The position numbers and the translations under genes were made by a program. Below are positions 1-7,078 of a stretch of DNA of 16,750 nt, piece by piece (positions within the stretch are counted from its first letter, which is position 1; the number at the start of each line of letters is the position of its first letter). The stretch spans positions 1-16,750 of the forward strand of contig CAIPNE010000475.1 of assembly GCA_903866355.1 (NCBI GenBank), read 5' to 3'. The stretch is from an uncultured Gammaproteobacteria bacterium. Its GTDB lineage: Bacteria > Pseudomonadota > Gammaproteobacteria > Ga0077536. The notes beneath the pieces are model-generated. The model was given only the letters and a program-made list of their open reading frames with translations. It had not been told where the DNA came from and searched no databases.

Positions 1-529
1 AAACGTGGGTAAATCCAGTGTGCTAAACGCATTGTGCGACCAGCAAGGCTTGGCGCGGACCAGTCGCACCCCCGGGCGGACCCAGCATTTGGTGGTGTTC
101 GATTTAACGCCCGGCAGACGTTTGATCGACCTCCCGGGGTTTGGTTACGCGGCAGTCAATAAAAGTCTGCGGGCCCATTGGGAGAAGACCCTGCCGCTGT
201 ATCTGGAGCGCCGGACATCACTCACGGGTTTGGTTTTAATTGCCGATGCGCGTCATCCACTGAAGACCGAGGAATTGGCCCTCATTGAATGGACGGCAGC
301 CGCTGGGGTGGCGCAAACGCTGCTGCTCAACAAAGCTGACAAACTAGGGCGGCAAGCGGTCTTCGCCGCGCTCAGGGCAGCGCGCGTGCAGTTGCAGGAA
401 CGAGGCGCTGATCCGGCGGGCGTGCACGCATTTTCCGCGACGGGCCGCGAAGGGGTGCCGCTACTGCGTTCGATTGTGGACGGTTGGTTTAAGGAAGAAT
501 TAAAAAGAAGCCCGGGCCGGGCTGGATAA
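1..529 (+). CDS. engB: Ribosome biogenesis GTP-binding protein EngB (YsxC/YihA), 5'-truncated by window edge
   Basis: EngB is a small TRAFAC-class GTPase needed for late assembly of the large ribosomal subunit. The frame is open from the first complete codon (base 2), which reads straight into the P-loop as NVGKSS. The preceding G-x-x part and roughly 30-35 N-terminal residues lie outside the window. Other GTPase motifs follow in order: the switch I threonine in TPGRTQ, G3 as DLPGFGYA, G4 as NKAD (many homologues have TKAD) and G5 as FSATGREG. The gene ends in TAA at 527-529 with a basic, lysine/arginine-rich tail. The GTG at base 5 is an internal valine codon, not a start. It converges on rpmE across a hairpin-rich gap. 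Identity is secure; only the upstream part is unseen. Confidence 0.95.
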   Translation, partial: NVGKSSVLNALCDQQGLARTSRTPGRTQHLVVFDLTPGRRLIDLPGFGYAAVNKSLRAHWEKTLPLYLERRTSLTGLVLIADARHPLKTEELALIEWTAAAGVAQTLLLNKADKLGRQAVFAALRAARVQLQERGADPAGVHAFSATGREGVPLLRSIVDGWFKEELKRSPGRAG

Positions 530-630
530 CGCTTGTGCAGCGGCTGCGTTGAACACGCAGTTGCCTGACCTCGCGACGCGCAGACAGTTAGCACGCGCCG
601 ATATTCTCGGGGCACGAGTCGCGTCTGGGG

Positions 631-677
631 GGGGCTCATAGTATTTGAGCCCCGCCATGCTTTGCGGCATGGCGGGG
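631..677. terminator. Two overlapping, mutually exclusive hairpins in the engB/rpmE convergent gap
   Basis: Two perfect inverted repeats share four bases. The first pairs GGGGCTCA (631-638) with TGAGCCCC (646-653) around a 7-base loop. The second pairs CCCCGCCATGC (650-660) with GCATGGCGGGG (667-677) around the 6-base loop TTTGCG. Because 650-653 belong to both, only one can form fully at a time. The site lies between convergent genes, so a bidirectional transcription stop is the natural reading. However, neither hairpin is followed by a T tract on either strand, so a canonical intrinsic terminator is not shown. No coding sequence is visible in the rest of 530-727. Confidence 0.45.
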
Positions 678-695
678 AACTGCTAACCAGAGTGA

Positions 696-714
696 CTGCC
701 CGAAGTTCGGGCAG
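696..714 (-). terminator. Hairpin immediately downstream of rpmE
   Basis: An 8-bp perfect stem (CTGCCCGA / TCGGGCAG) closes on the triloop AGT. It begins 13 bases past the rpmE stop codon when read on the minus strand. Its position suggests termination or 3'-end protection of the rpmE transcript. The bases that follow on the minus strand are TCACTCTGG, with no uridine run, so it is at best a non-canonical terminator. Confidence 0.45.
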
Positions 715-727
715 GGTGCGCTAGGGC

Positions 728-931
728 CTAGGTGCCGTAGCGGCGGCGGAATTTGTCGATGCGACCCGCGGTGTCCACAATTTTCTGCGTGCCCGTATAA
801 AACGGATGGCATGCGGAGCATACGTCGACTGAAACCGAGTCGGTTTTAGTCGTGGAGCGTGTCTGGATGGTGTTCCCGCAGCTGCAGGTCACCGTAATGT
901 CGTGATAGGCGGGATGGATTTCGGCTTTCAT
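728..931 (-). CDS. rpmE: 50S ribosomal protein L31, zinc-binding type
   Basis: L31 is a small protein of the large ribosomal subunit that helps bridge it to the small subunit. The 67-residue product opens MKAEIHPAYHDI and has the four zinc ligands of the C+ form: Cys16 and Cys18 (CSCGN), then Cys38 and Cys41 (VCSACHPF). The conserved HPF-x-TG stretch follows, then a basic C terminus with GRIDKFRRRYG. Length matches the family (about 66-72). ATG at 931 is the only sensible start, although no good Shine-Dalgarno sequence precedes it. A candidate promoter with 17-base spacing sits just upstream and overlaps the end of the DUF3135-like gene, so rpmE may be transcribed on its own. A cysteine-free, Zur-controlled L31 paralogue, if the genome has one, is not in this window. 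Confidence 0.97.
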   Translation of the reverse strand: MKAEIHPAYHDITVTCSCGNTIQTRSTTKTDSVSVDVCSACHPFYTGTQKIVDTAGRIDKFRRRYGT

Positions 932-974
932 GGCACGGTAGAACTTTAATTTCCGCGGCTGGGCAAGGGGCGTG

Positions 975-1003
975 AGTTTAGAAGCCCTCTGAGCTTAATT
1001 CAA
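975..1003 (-). promoter_or_regulatory. Candidate sigma-70 promoter for rpmE
   Basis: Read on the minus strand, TTGAAT (plus coordinates 998-1003) and TAAACT (975-980) are separated by exactly 17 bases. Each hexamer matches four of six consensus positions. Transcription would start near 968 and give a leader of about 37 bases before the rpmE ATG. The -35 hexamer overlaps the TGA stop of the preceding gene. The same bases can also form an imperfect hairpin (984-1007: GCCCTTGA with TCA-G-AGGGC), which could instead be a weak terminator of that gene. Confidence 0.4.
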
Positions 1004-1368
1004 GGGCGGCGAACATCCCCCGCTTTGGAGGGCCGCACGAAAGGTAGAATTTGGCAGGGCGACAGCCGGGGAGGACTGGTTTTCTCCGGCCTGCTGAGGC
1101 GGTCCACGGCGTCTAGCAGACCATTGGAGCCCAACAGGCGATCCCACATCATTCCGGAAATTCTGACGCACGCGCTCAACGGGCTGTGCACTTCGCGTAG
1201 GCGGTCCACCTGCCACTGCAGGCCACGCAGGCGTGGCTTGGCGGCATCCGAGGCTGAGGCAATCAGGCGTTCAATCAATTGGCACCGGGCTTGTTCAAAA
1301 GACGCCGGGTCTTGCGCCGCAAGACCCGCCCAGAATTCAAACGAATATGCGGAGTCGTCGGGTGCCAT
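1000..1368 (-). CDS. Conserved hypothetical protein, DUF3135-like
   Basis: This 122-residue protein has no known biochemical role. I recognise it as resembling the DUF3135 family of gammaproteobacterial proteins from the pattern FEFWAGLAAQDPASFEQAR, then a helix with LIERLIASA, the LRGLQWQVDRLR stretch, and a distal block with SACVRISGMMWDRLLGSNG ending in LLDAVDRL. These conserved blocks cover residues 10 to about 90. The last 30 residues are proline/arginine-rich and look unstructured. It is mostly helical, with no signal peptide or membrane segment. The start ATG at 1368 is weakly supported: the nearest purine-rich stretch (TTAGG) is about 12 bases upstream. It lies 76 bases downstream of xthA and 68 bases upstream of rpmE on the same strand. 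A plus-strand frame over the same bases has no recognisable motifs and is a shadow. Confidence 0.75.
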   Translation of the reverse strand: MAPDDSAYSFEFWAGLAAQDPASFEQARCQLIERLIASASDAAKPRLRGLQWQVDRLREVHSPLSACVRISGMMWDRLLGSNGLLDAVDRLSRPEKTSPPRLSPCQILPFVRPSKAGDVRRP

Positions 1369-1444
1369 CGGCCAAGCCTAAGGGGGACGCCCTAATCATC
1401 CGCAAAACTGACGGCGCTGTGAAGACACTGCCCGGGATTTTTTT

Positions 1445-2218
1445 TCATTTATCGCTAAAAGTAACCACTACCGGCGCGTGGTCGGACGGTCTCTCCCAAC
1501 CCCTCGGCTCACGATCAATGTGCGATGACACACAAGTTGCGGCGAGTACCTGACTGGCGAGGGCTAAATCGATCCGTAATCCGAGATTGCGGCGAAATCC
1601 TGCGGCACGGTAATCCCACCAGGAGTAACAGCCCCCGGCGGGCTCAAAGAGCCGAAACGTATCGACCATGCCCGAGCTCATCAGCTGGCGCAGACGCGCG
1701 CGTTCGGGTTCGCTGCAGAGAATTTGGTCTTGCCACTGCACCGGATCGTGAACGTCACGGTCCTCGGGTGCGATGTTGAAATCGCCCACCACCACTAGTC
1801 GCGGGTGTTGGGCCAGCAGCGTGGGCAACCAAGCCAGCAGCGCATCTAGCCAAGCCAGTTTGTAGTCGTATTTTTCCGAACCCACCGCAGATCCATTGGG
1901 CACATAAAGATTCAGTACACAGAGTTCTGGCAGATGGACGCCCAGCACGCGCTGCTGGGGGTCTGCGAAGCCTGGGATCCCGCGCACCACCTCGAGCGGC
2001 GATTGGCGGCTCAGGATAGCCACCCCGTTGTAAGAGGGCTGGCCTGCGATTGTCGCGTGGTACCCCAAGTCCTGGCACGCCTGTAGTGGAAATCCGGCGT
2101 CGACGGTTTTGGTTTCTTGGAGCGCCAAAACATCGGGAGCCACCTGCGCGCACCAGCGCTCGAGGTGCGGTAGTCGCGCTTTGATGGAGTTCACGTTCCA
2201 CGAGGCAACGGTCAGCAT
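1445..2218 (-). CDS. xthA: Exodeoxyribonuclease III (AP endonuclease, base-excision repair)
   Basis: XthA cleaves DNA 5' of abasic sites and degrades 3' ends of duplex DNA, acting in base-excision repair. The 257-residue product shows the exonuclease/endonuclease/phosphatase fold motifs in order: SWNVNSIKAR (Asn8, Asn10), the metal-binding glutamate in LQETK (Glu35), NLYVPNG with catalytic Tyr105, GDFNIAPEDRDV (Asp146, Asn148), the WDYRA block, LRIDLAL, and the terminal SDHAPV with catalytic Asp246-His247. Length is close to the E. coli enzyme (268). It starts 6 bases after the stop of the SH3/anchor gene with no strong Shine-Dalgarno sequence, so it is probably co-transcribed and translationally coupled. 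Just past its stop, the plus strand has a run of eight T (1438-1445), which is an A run on the coding strand. Confidence 0.96.
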   Translation of the reverse strand: MLTVASWNVNSIKARLPHLERWCAQVAPDVLALQETKTVDAGFPLQACQDLGYHATIAGQPSYNGVAILSRQSPLEVVRGIPGFADPQQRVLGVHLPELCVLNLYVPNGSAVGSEKYDYKLAWLDALLAWLPTLLAQHPRLVVVGDFNIAPEDRDVHDPVQWQDQILCSEPERARLRQLMSSGMVDTFRLFEPAGGCYSWWDYRAAGFRRNLGLRIDLALASQVLAATCVSSHIDREPRGWERPSDHAPVVVTFSDK

Positions 2219-2224
2219 TTGGGT

Positions 2225-2971
2225 TTAGATCCGAAAACCGCCGTGACGGCGGCGATTGAGGTAGTCCATGCAAAAAAGCCCAGCGCCGAACGACAGCACC
2301 ATCAGCAAAAAGCCGCCCGCAATAATCCACGGCGAGCTGAGGCGTAACGCACCGCTGAGCTGGCCCAGCGCGGTATCGCTGGCCACCTGCGCTTCGAGTT
2401 CCACGTTGCGCTGCGTGAGGGTTTGGATGGTGCTGGAAAGCTCCGCGTTGGCCCTACGCAATTCGCCCCCTACGGTTCCGTCGGGGGCCAGTGCCGTACC
2501 GCGGGTTTTCAGCTGTTCTTCCAGATTGCCGCCTTTAATCTGGAGCGAAGACACTTGGCTTTTTAGCTCGGTGTTCTCATTGGTGAGCAGGTCGACCTTG
2601 CCGGTAGTGGCTTTGTCGGCCGGCGATCCCTCGGCATTTTTGGCCTCGAGCTGCCTGATACGCTCGGCGAGCATTTGCCGTTCTTGCCGGACGTCCGCGA
2701 GCTGTCTGGCGGCCGGTAGTTCGGTCATCAAGTAGGCCGCATCAACCCAGCCAATGATGCCGTCAGCGTCTTTGACTTTGGCGATTTGGTCTTTGCGTTC
2801 TAGCACTTGCAGCTGGGTGCCGGTGGGCAGCACTTTGATAATTGCGCTGTTGAGGTCGCTTTCGCGGTGCACCCCAACCAGTAGTTTATCGATGACAAAC
2901 GCCGACTCTGCGGCCACTGCCATGCTGGACAGCCCACTGAGCAAAGTAAAAACGATAGGCAGTCGCAGCAT
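2225..2971 (-). CDS. Signal-peptide, SH3-domain, coiled-coil, membrane-anchored protein (YgiM/SH3-and-anchor family)
   Basis: Domains run in a clear order. Residues 1-21 are a signal peptide ending AVAA before Glu22. Residues 24 to about 85 are a bacterial SH3 domain, with the LLVGVHRESDLNS and GIIGWVDAAYL blocks. Residues 86 to about 200 are a charged, heptad-rich coiled coil. Residues 214-236 are one transmembrane helix, followed by a short arginine-rich tail ending GGFRI. This is the architecture of the gammaproteobacterial SH3-and-anchor (TIGR04211-type) proteins related to E. coli YgiM, whose role is not well defined. Topology puts the SH3 domain and coiled coil in the periplasm, held to the inner membrane by the C-terminal helix. 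A peptidoglycan or envelope role is inference from the SH3 domain. It sits 20 bases after prlC and 6 bases before xthA. Confidence 0.88.
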   Translation of the reverse strand: MLRLPIVFTLLSGLSSMAVAAESAFVIDKLLVGVHRESDLNSAIIKVLPTGTQLQVLERKDQIAKVKDADGIIGWVDAAYLMTELPAARQLADVRQERQMLAERIRQLEAKNAEGSPADKATTGKVDLLTNENTELKSQVSSLQIKGGNLEEQLKTRGTALAPDGTVGGELRRANAELSSTIQTLTQRNVELEAQVASDTALGQLSGALRLSSPWIIAGGFLLMVLSFGAGLFCMDYLNRRRHGGFRI

Positions 2972-2991
2972 GCCCGACTTTTTAAACTGAA

Positions 2992-5034
2992 TCAGGGGAG
3001 TAGTCCAGAACGCCGCAACAAGGCTTCAGGCGCTGGGTCGCGCCCACGAAATTGCCGGAACAACGTCATGGCGTCGGTCGCGCCACCGGCTTCCAGAATG
3101 TGTTGCCTGAAATCACGCCCCACTGCCGGGTTAAAAACACCCTCTTCTTCGAACCGAGAGAAGGCGTCGGCGGCCAGCACTTCGGCCCACTTATAGCTGT
3201 AGTAGCCGGCCGCGTAGCCGCCACCAAAAATGTGGCTAAAGCTATGCTGAAATCGATTCCACGTGGGCGGCACTAACACCGCCACGCTGTGCCGCACTTC
3301 CTCGAGCAAGGCTTGCACGGAGTTTTCGGCGGGGTCGCGAGCGTGCAGCAGGAAATCAAACAAGGAAAACTCGACCTGCCGGAGCATTTTTAGGCCGCTC
3401 TGGAAATTTTTCGCGGCCAGCATGCGGGTAAAGATGGGCTCAGGCAGCGGGTCGCCGGTGGCGTGGTGGTGGGCGAGTCCGGCCAAGGCCTCCTTTTCCC
3501 AGCACCAGTTCTCCAAAAATTGGCTGGGCAGTTCTACCGCGTCCCAAGCCACCCCATTGATGCCCGACACGGCGGCTTCGTCCACCAGCGTCAGCAAGTG
3601 ATGTAAACCGTGACCAAACTCGTGGAAGAGCGTCAGCACCTCCTCGTGGGTGAGCAGCGAGGGCTGGCCCGCCACCGCCGGGGTGAAATTACAGGTGAGA
3701 AACGCCACGGGATATTGGGTGCCGCTCGGGGTCACGCGGCGTACCAGACATTCGTCCATCCAGGCCCCGCCCCGCTTGCCCGCGCGGGCGAATAAATCCA
3801 AATAGAACAAGCCGCGTAACTCACCGGCGGCGTCCACGATGCGATAGCCCGCCACCTCGGCATGCCAGGTGTCTAGCCCGGTGACCGGTTGAATGGTGAT
3901 GCCGAAGAGCCGGTGCACGATCTCAAATAGACCCGATAACACCCGTGCCAATGGAAAATAGGGCCGTAGGGTCTCCTGCGAAATATCAAAAGCATGCAAG
4001 CGCAAGCGCTCGGAGGCGAACGCCACATCCCAAGCTTCTAGCGTGTCTAACTGCAGGTGCTCGCGCGCAAACTCGCGCAGCGTCGCCATTTCTTGGTGTG
4101 CCTGAACTTGCGAGTGGGCCGCCAGTTCGCGCAGAAAATCGCTCACATGGGCGCACGACGGGGCCATTTTGGTGGCCAGCGAGTATTCGGCGTAGTTGGC
4201 GTAGCCCAAGAGTGTCGCAAGCTCATGGCGCAATTGGAGCATTTCATCGATCACCGGGCCATTGTCGAATTGCCCGGCGTTAGGGCCTTGTTCAGAGGCG
4301 CGTGTGCAGTAGGCCTCATACATTTGCGCGCGCAGCGCCCGGTCTTCAGCGTAGAGCATCGTCGCTTGATAACAGGGTTGATCGAGCGTGAGGACCCAAC
4401 CGGCGCGCTGTTGTTGCGCGGCGTTCTGCGCGGCCAGTTGGAGCAGGTGTGCGGGCAGCCCTCGCAATTGTGCGAGTGTCTCCGTGTGCCAATTCCACGC
4501 GCGCGTGGCGTCTAGTACGTGTTCTTCAAACAACAGGCTGAGTTGGGTGAGGCGCTGTTGTAGGGCCACTAGGCGCGTTCTTTCGGGTTCGTTTAAGTCG
4601 ATGCCGCCCAAGCGGAAATCGCGCAGCGCATGCTCGACAACCTGCCGTTGGGCTGGGGTTAGCCGGGCAAATTCTGCGGACTCGCGCAGTTGCCGATAGG
4701 CCGCCGCGAGGCGGTCGTTCTGCATCTGCGCCGTGCCGTAAGCCACCACTTCCGGCAGCAGCGCGCTGTAGGCGGCCCGTAGCGTCGGGGTGTCGGCCAC
4801 ACTGTGCAGATGCCTGATCGGCGCCCACGCGCGGCTTAGGCGGTCGTTGAGGTCTTCGAGCGGCGCGCACAGGCTGGCCCAAGTGGGGGTCGCTTGGTGG
4901 TCGAGCAGGCGCGCGAGCGTTGTTTCGTTGTCGCGCAGCAGCGCGCGGATGCTAGTGCCGATAGTGTCTGGCTGGATGTTCGAGAAGGCCGGTAGGCTGG
5001 CGGTGGCCTTTTCGATGGCCTGAGCTTGGTTCAT
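2992..5034 (-). CDS. prlC: Oligopeptidase A (M3 family zinc metallopeptidase)
   Basis: Oligopeptidase A is a cytoplasmic thimet-type peptidase that degrades short peptides, including released signal peptides. The zinc site is plain: HEFGHGLHHLL with His471, Glu472 and His475, and the third ligand Glu501 in WDAVELPSQFLENW. The C-terminal substrate-binding region with HIFGGGYAAGYYSYKWAEV is also present. I chose ATG at 5034, giving 680 residues (the E. coli length), with GGA about nine bases upstream. The frame continues ten residues further to a TTG at 5064, but that stretch is not needed. It follows the GIDE/EF-hand gene by 63 bases, so it could have its own promoter, but I saw no convincing one. 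M3 oligoendopeptidase F is less likely given the OpdA-specific motifs. Confidence 0.96.
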   Translation of the reverse strand: MNQAQAIEKATASLPAFSNIQPDTIGTSIRALLRDNETTLARLLDHQATPTWASLCAPLEDLNDRLSRAWAPIRHLHSVADTPTLRAAYSALLPEVVAYGTAQMQNDRLAAAYRQLRESAEFARLTPAQRQVVEHALRDFRLGGIDLNEPERTRLVALQQRLTQLSLLFEEHVLDATRAWNWHTETLAQLRGLPAHLLQLAAQNAAQQQRAGWVLTLDQPCYQATMLYAEDRALRAQMYEAYCTRASEQGPNAGQFDNGPVIDEMLQLRHELATLLGYANYAEYSLATKMAPSCAHVSDFLRELAAHSQVQAHQEMATLREFAREHLQLDTLEAWDVAFASERLRLHAFDISQETLRPYFPLARVLSGLFEIVHRLFGITIQPVTGLDTWHAEVAGYRIVDAAGELRGLFYLDLFARAGKRGGAWMDECLVRRVTPSGTQYPVAFLTCNFTPAVAGQPSLLTHEEVLTLFHEFGHGLHHLLTLVDEAAVSGINGVAWDAVELPSQFLENWCWEKEALAGLAHHHATGDPLPEPIFTRMLAAKNFQSGLKMLRQVEFSLFDFLLHARDPAENSVQALLEEVRHSVAVLVPPTWNRFQHSFSHIFGGGYAAGYYSYKWAEVLAADAFSRFEEEGVFNPAVGRDFRQHILEAGGATDAMTLFRQFRGRDPAPEALLRRSGLLP

Positions 5035-5097
5035 GTTGGGCGTTCCAATGGGCGCGGTGGGCAATTGAATTTACCACGCGAGGAGCACTCTGCCCGC

Positions 5098-6012
5098 TTA
5101 AAAACGCACGTTCAACGCCCACAGCAACGCCACGGCTACTGCCAGTGCGCTCCCAAAGGCGAGCAGTCCCCGGCGGTGTTGGCTACTCGCCAGTCTCTCC
5201 TGACTGCCGGCCGCCAGCAGAAATGGCTGCCCCCGCTGCGGCGACCGCGACAGCACGTCGACAGCCGGCGGCACACCGGTACCGCCCATTGCGGCATTCG
5301 CCACGGCCTGCGCATCCGCGCGCACGCGCTCCCACTCCTGGAGATCGATTTCGCCATTTCCGTCGGTGTCGTAGCGGGCTAACAGGCTGGTGCGGTCGGC
5401 TTTCCATTCGCGCAGAATTTGCGCCGCATCGGCTTGCGCCAATTCCGGCCCGGCACCCCCGTGGGTGCGCAAATAACCTACCGCGTACAGTTCGCAGCCG
5501 ATGTCGATACGTTCTTCGCGATACCGATATTTGCCCCGGGCAAACCACACGGCTAGCCCACGTGGGCGCGGGGGCTGGCTAGGATAGGACGTGGCGCCGT
5601 ACCAGACGTGGCTGACCGACGGGGTAACGGTGGCGCCATCGGGATCGATAGCGCACCGACCATCGCCATCGTCCAGCATGAAAATTTCCTCACTGGTGCT
5701 GCCATCCACCTTCCGCCATTCGTCATCGACACGGTGGTCCACCCGATAGCGATACCAACAGCAGGGGCGATTGGTCAGCGGGGCCAGCACCGGTTCCCCT
5801 TCAAACAGGCGTGCCGTGCCGCTGACTTCAACAAAACCCTGCGCCGCCGCCCGCAGGCGGGTGGTCGGCGTGTCTTGAATCAAGCGCCGATAAGTCAGCG
5901 CCACAAAAGCGGTGCGCGCCGCCCACAACAGATAGGCGCAACCCCCGCCCGCCCACAGCCAGAATTCGGCGGGCGCGGCCGTACGTAGCGCGCCAGCTAA
6001 AGCGGCCAGCAT
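5098..6012 (-). CDS. GIDE-domain (E3-ligase-like) membrane protein with an EF-hand
   Basis: The 304-residue product has an N-terminal membrane helix at about 16-40, then a soluble region (about 50-185) that I assign to the GIDE/BAM domain known from the mitochondrial ligase MULAN. Supporting stretches are GFVEVSGTARLF, NRPCCWYRYRVDHR, SEEIFMLDDGDGRCAIDPDGA and ERIDIGCELYAVGYL. After this comes one canonical EF-hand loop at 215-226 (DTDGNGEIDLQE), with acidic or polar residues at positions 1, 3, 5, 9 and 12 and glycine at 6. A second membrane helix lies at about 282-301, just before the C terminus. There is no RING finger: only five cysteines occur, none in a RING pattern, so ligase activity is not supported despite the usual database label. 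It begins 8 bases after lemA, and such proteins are commonly neighbours of lemA. Function unknown; calcium binding is a motif-based inference. Confidence 0.82.
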   Translation of the reverse strand: MLAALAGALRTAAPAEFWLWAGGGCAYLLWAARTAFVALTYRRLIQDTPTTRLRAAAQGFVEVSGTARLFEGEPVLAPLTNRPCCWYRYRVDHRVDDEWRKVDGSTSEEIFMLDDGDGRCAIDPDGATVTPSVSHVWYGATSYPSQPPRPRGLAVWFARGKYRYREERIDIGCELYAVGYLRTHGGAGPELAQADAAQILREWKADRTSLLARYDTDGNGEIDLQEWERVRADAQAVANAAMGGTGVPPAVDVLSRSPQRGQPFLLAAGSQERLASSQHRRGLLAFGSALAVAVALLWALNVRF

Positions 6013-6020
6013 GGCGGCAG

Positions 6021-6593
6021 TTAGTGAAACAACGCGCGCAGATCGACGTCGCGAATCTCTTCAATGGTGAACTCGAGCAGCGGCCGCGGCCCAAAAGAGA
6101 GCAGTCGCGCGATGAGCAGATCGGGGAATTCCTCCACCCGAATATTGTTGAGGTTCACGGTGTCGTTGTAGAGCTCGCGGCGGTCGGCAAGGGCGTTTTC
6201 TAACTGCGAAATGCGCTCGCGTAAATGGCGGAAGTTTTCGTTGGCTTTGAGGTCGGGATAGCTCTCTGCCAGCGCAAAAAGACTGCCGAGGCCGCGCTGC
6301 AGGGTCGCCTCGGCGGCGCCCAACTGGACCACGTCGCCACGCGTGCTGGCGGCGAACACCGCGCCACGCGCCGCCGTTACCTGCGCCAGCGTGTCTTTTT
6401 CAAAGCTCATGTACTGCCGGCAGACTTCCACCAGTTTAGGCAGTTCGTCGTGCCGCTGTTTCAAGATCACATCAATATTTGCCCAGGCCTTGCCCACGCT
6501 ATGTTTTAGATTAACCAAGCCGTTGTAGAGAATGACTGCATAGAGGGCTAGCACGGTCGTTGCGCCCAGGGCGATAAGCAAAGCGATGGTCAT
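6021..6593 (-). CDS. lemA: LemA family membrane protein
   Basis: This is a LemA-type protein of 190 residues. One N-terminal membrane helix (about 3-23) is followed by a long alpha-helical, coiled-coil-like domain outside the membrane. The family signatures are visible: NLKHSVGKAWANIDVILKQR near residues 28-47, the ESYPDLKANENFRHL block around 110-124, and the C-terminal motif YNDTVNLNNIRVEEFPDLL followed by LLSFGPRPLLEF. The start ATG at 6593 has a good AGGAA Shine-Dalgarno sequence 8-9 bases upstream. It lies between the JAMM peptidase gene (11 bases upstream) and the GIDE/EF-hand gene (8 bases downstream), which suggests one transcript. The molecular role of LemA proteins is not established. 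The name should not be confused with the sensor kinase formerly called LemA in Pseudomonas. Confidence 0.93.
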   Translation of the reverse strand: MTIALLIALGATTVLALYAVILYNGLVNLKHSVGKAWANIDVILKQRHDELPKLVEVCRQYMSFEKDTLAQVTAARGAVFAASTRGDVVQLGAAEATLQRGLGSLFALAESYPDLKANENFRHLRERISQLENALADRRELYNDTVNLNNIRVEEFPDLLIARLLSFGPRPLLEFTIEEIRDVDLRALFH

Positions 6594-6604
6594 GGGGGAA
6601 ATTC

Positions 6605-7078
6605 CTACTGTGTTGGGGTCGATGCGGACCCTAGGGATAGCGACGCACAGCCCTCCGACTGAAGCCTCGCCGATTCTGTGAGGCGCAGCGCCATGGGCGT
6701 GAAATGCTGACCATCAAACGCGAAGGCTGCGAGCACCGGCGCGGCGGGCGCGGCGAGCGAGACAATCAGAAAAGCGACGCCCGGGTACGCCGCTTCTTTA
6801 AGATCTGTGGCCGAGGGCTGGGCGGTGGTGGTGGGGTGTGAGTGATAAATGCCGACCAACGTTTCGCCGCGCCCGCGCATCTCCAACATGGCGGCGAGCT
6901 GCGCTTGAGGATCCATGGTGAAGGCCACTTGTGGCGTGGCGGCAATATTGGCGATGCGATACAGCCGGGTAGCCGTGGCTCCCACGCCGCCTAGCAGCCC
7001 GCACACTTCCAGCGTGGGCGTTTCAAGGGCGTGCGCTAGTAGGTGTTGATGCAGCGCGGCCGGCAGCTGCAAGGTCAT
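6605..7078 (-). CDS. JAMM/Mov34 (M67) family zinc metallopeptidase
   Basis: The protein has the complete JAMM active site: the catalytic glutamate Glu24 in LEVCGLLGG, and the H-x-H-x7-S-x2-D motif as His79, His81, Ser89 and Asp92 (YHSHPTTTAQPSATD). Eukaryotic relatives are deubiquitinases. Bacterial ones (Mec+ type) trim residues from the C terminus of sulfur-carrier proteins such as CysO. It overlaps the moeB stop by four bases (ATGA), so I chose ATG at 7078, giving 157 residues. An in-frame GTG at 7099 would add seven residues but overlaps moeB by 25 bases. The pairing with an E1-like adenylyltransferase supports a role in processing a ubiquitin-fold sulfur carrier. No such carrier is encoded in this window, so the substrate is unknown. 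The last 25 residues are serine/alanine-rich and probably disordered. Confidence 0.9.
   Translation of the reverse strand: MTLQLPAALHQHLLAHALETPTLEVCGLLGGVGATATRLYRIANIAATPQVAFTMDPQAQLAAMLEMRGRGETLVGIYHSHPTTTAQPSATDLKEAAYPGVAFLIVSLAAPAAPVLAAFAFDGQHFTPMALRLTESARLQSEGCASLSLGSASTPTQ

Noticed and set aside
1413..1445. Plus-strand imperfect hairpin (GCTGTG / CACTGC) followed by eight T, resembling an intrinsic terminator
   Set aside because: No plus-strand gene lies upstream between 529 and this point. The stem has a T-T mismatch, and six or seven bases separate it from the T run. On the minus strand it becomes an A run next to the xthA stop.
4057..4515. Plus-strand open frame of 152 codons antisense to prlC
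   Set aside because: It lies fully inside the well-supported prlC gene and has no recognisable domain.
5035..5064. N-terminal extension of PrlC to the TTG at 5064
   Set aside because: The ATG at 5034 gives the E. coli length, has a GGA stretch at suitable distance and avoids a rare start codon.
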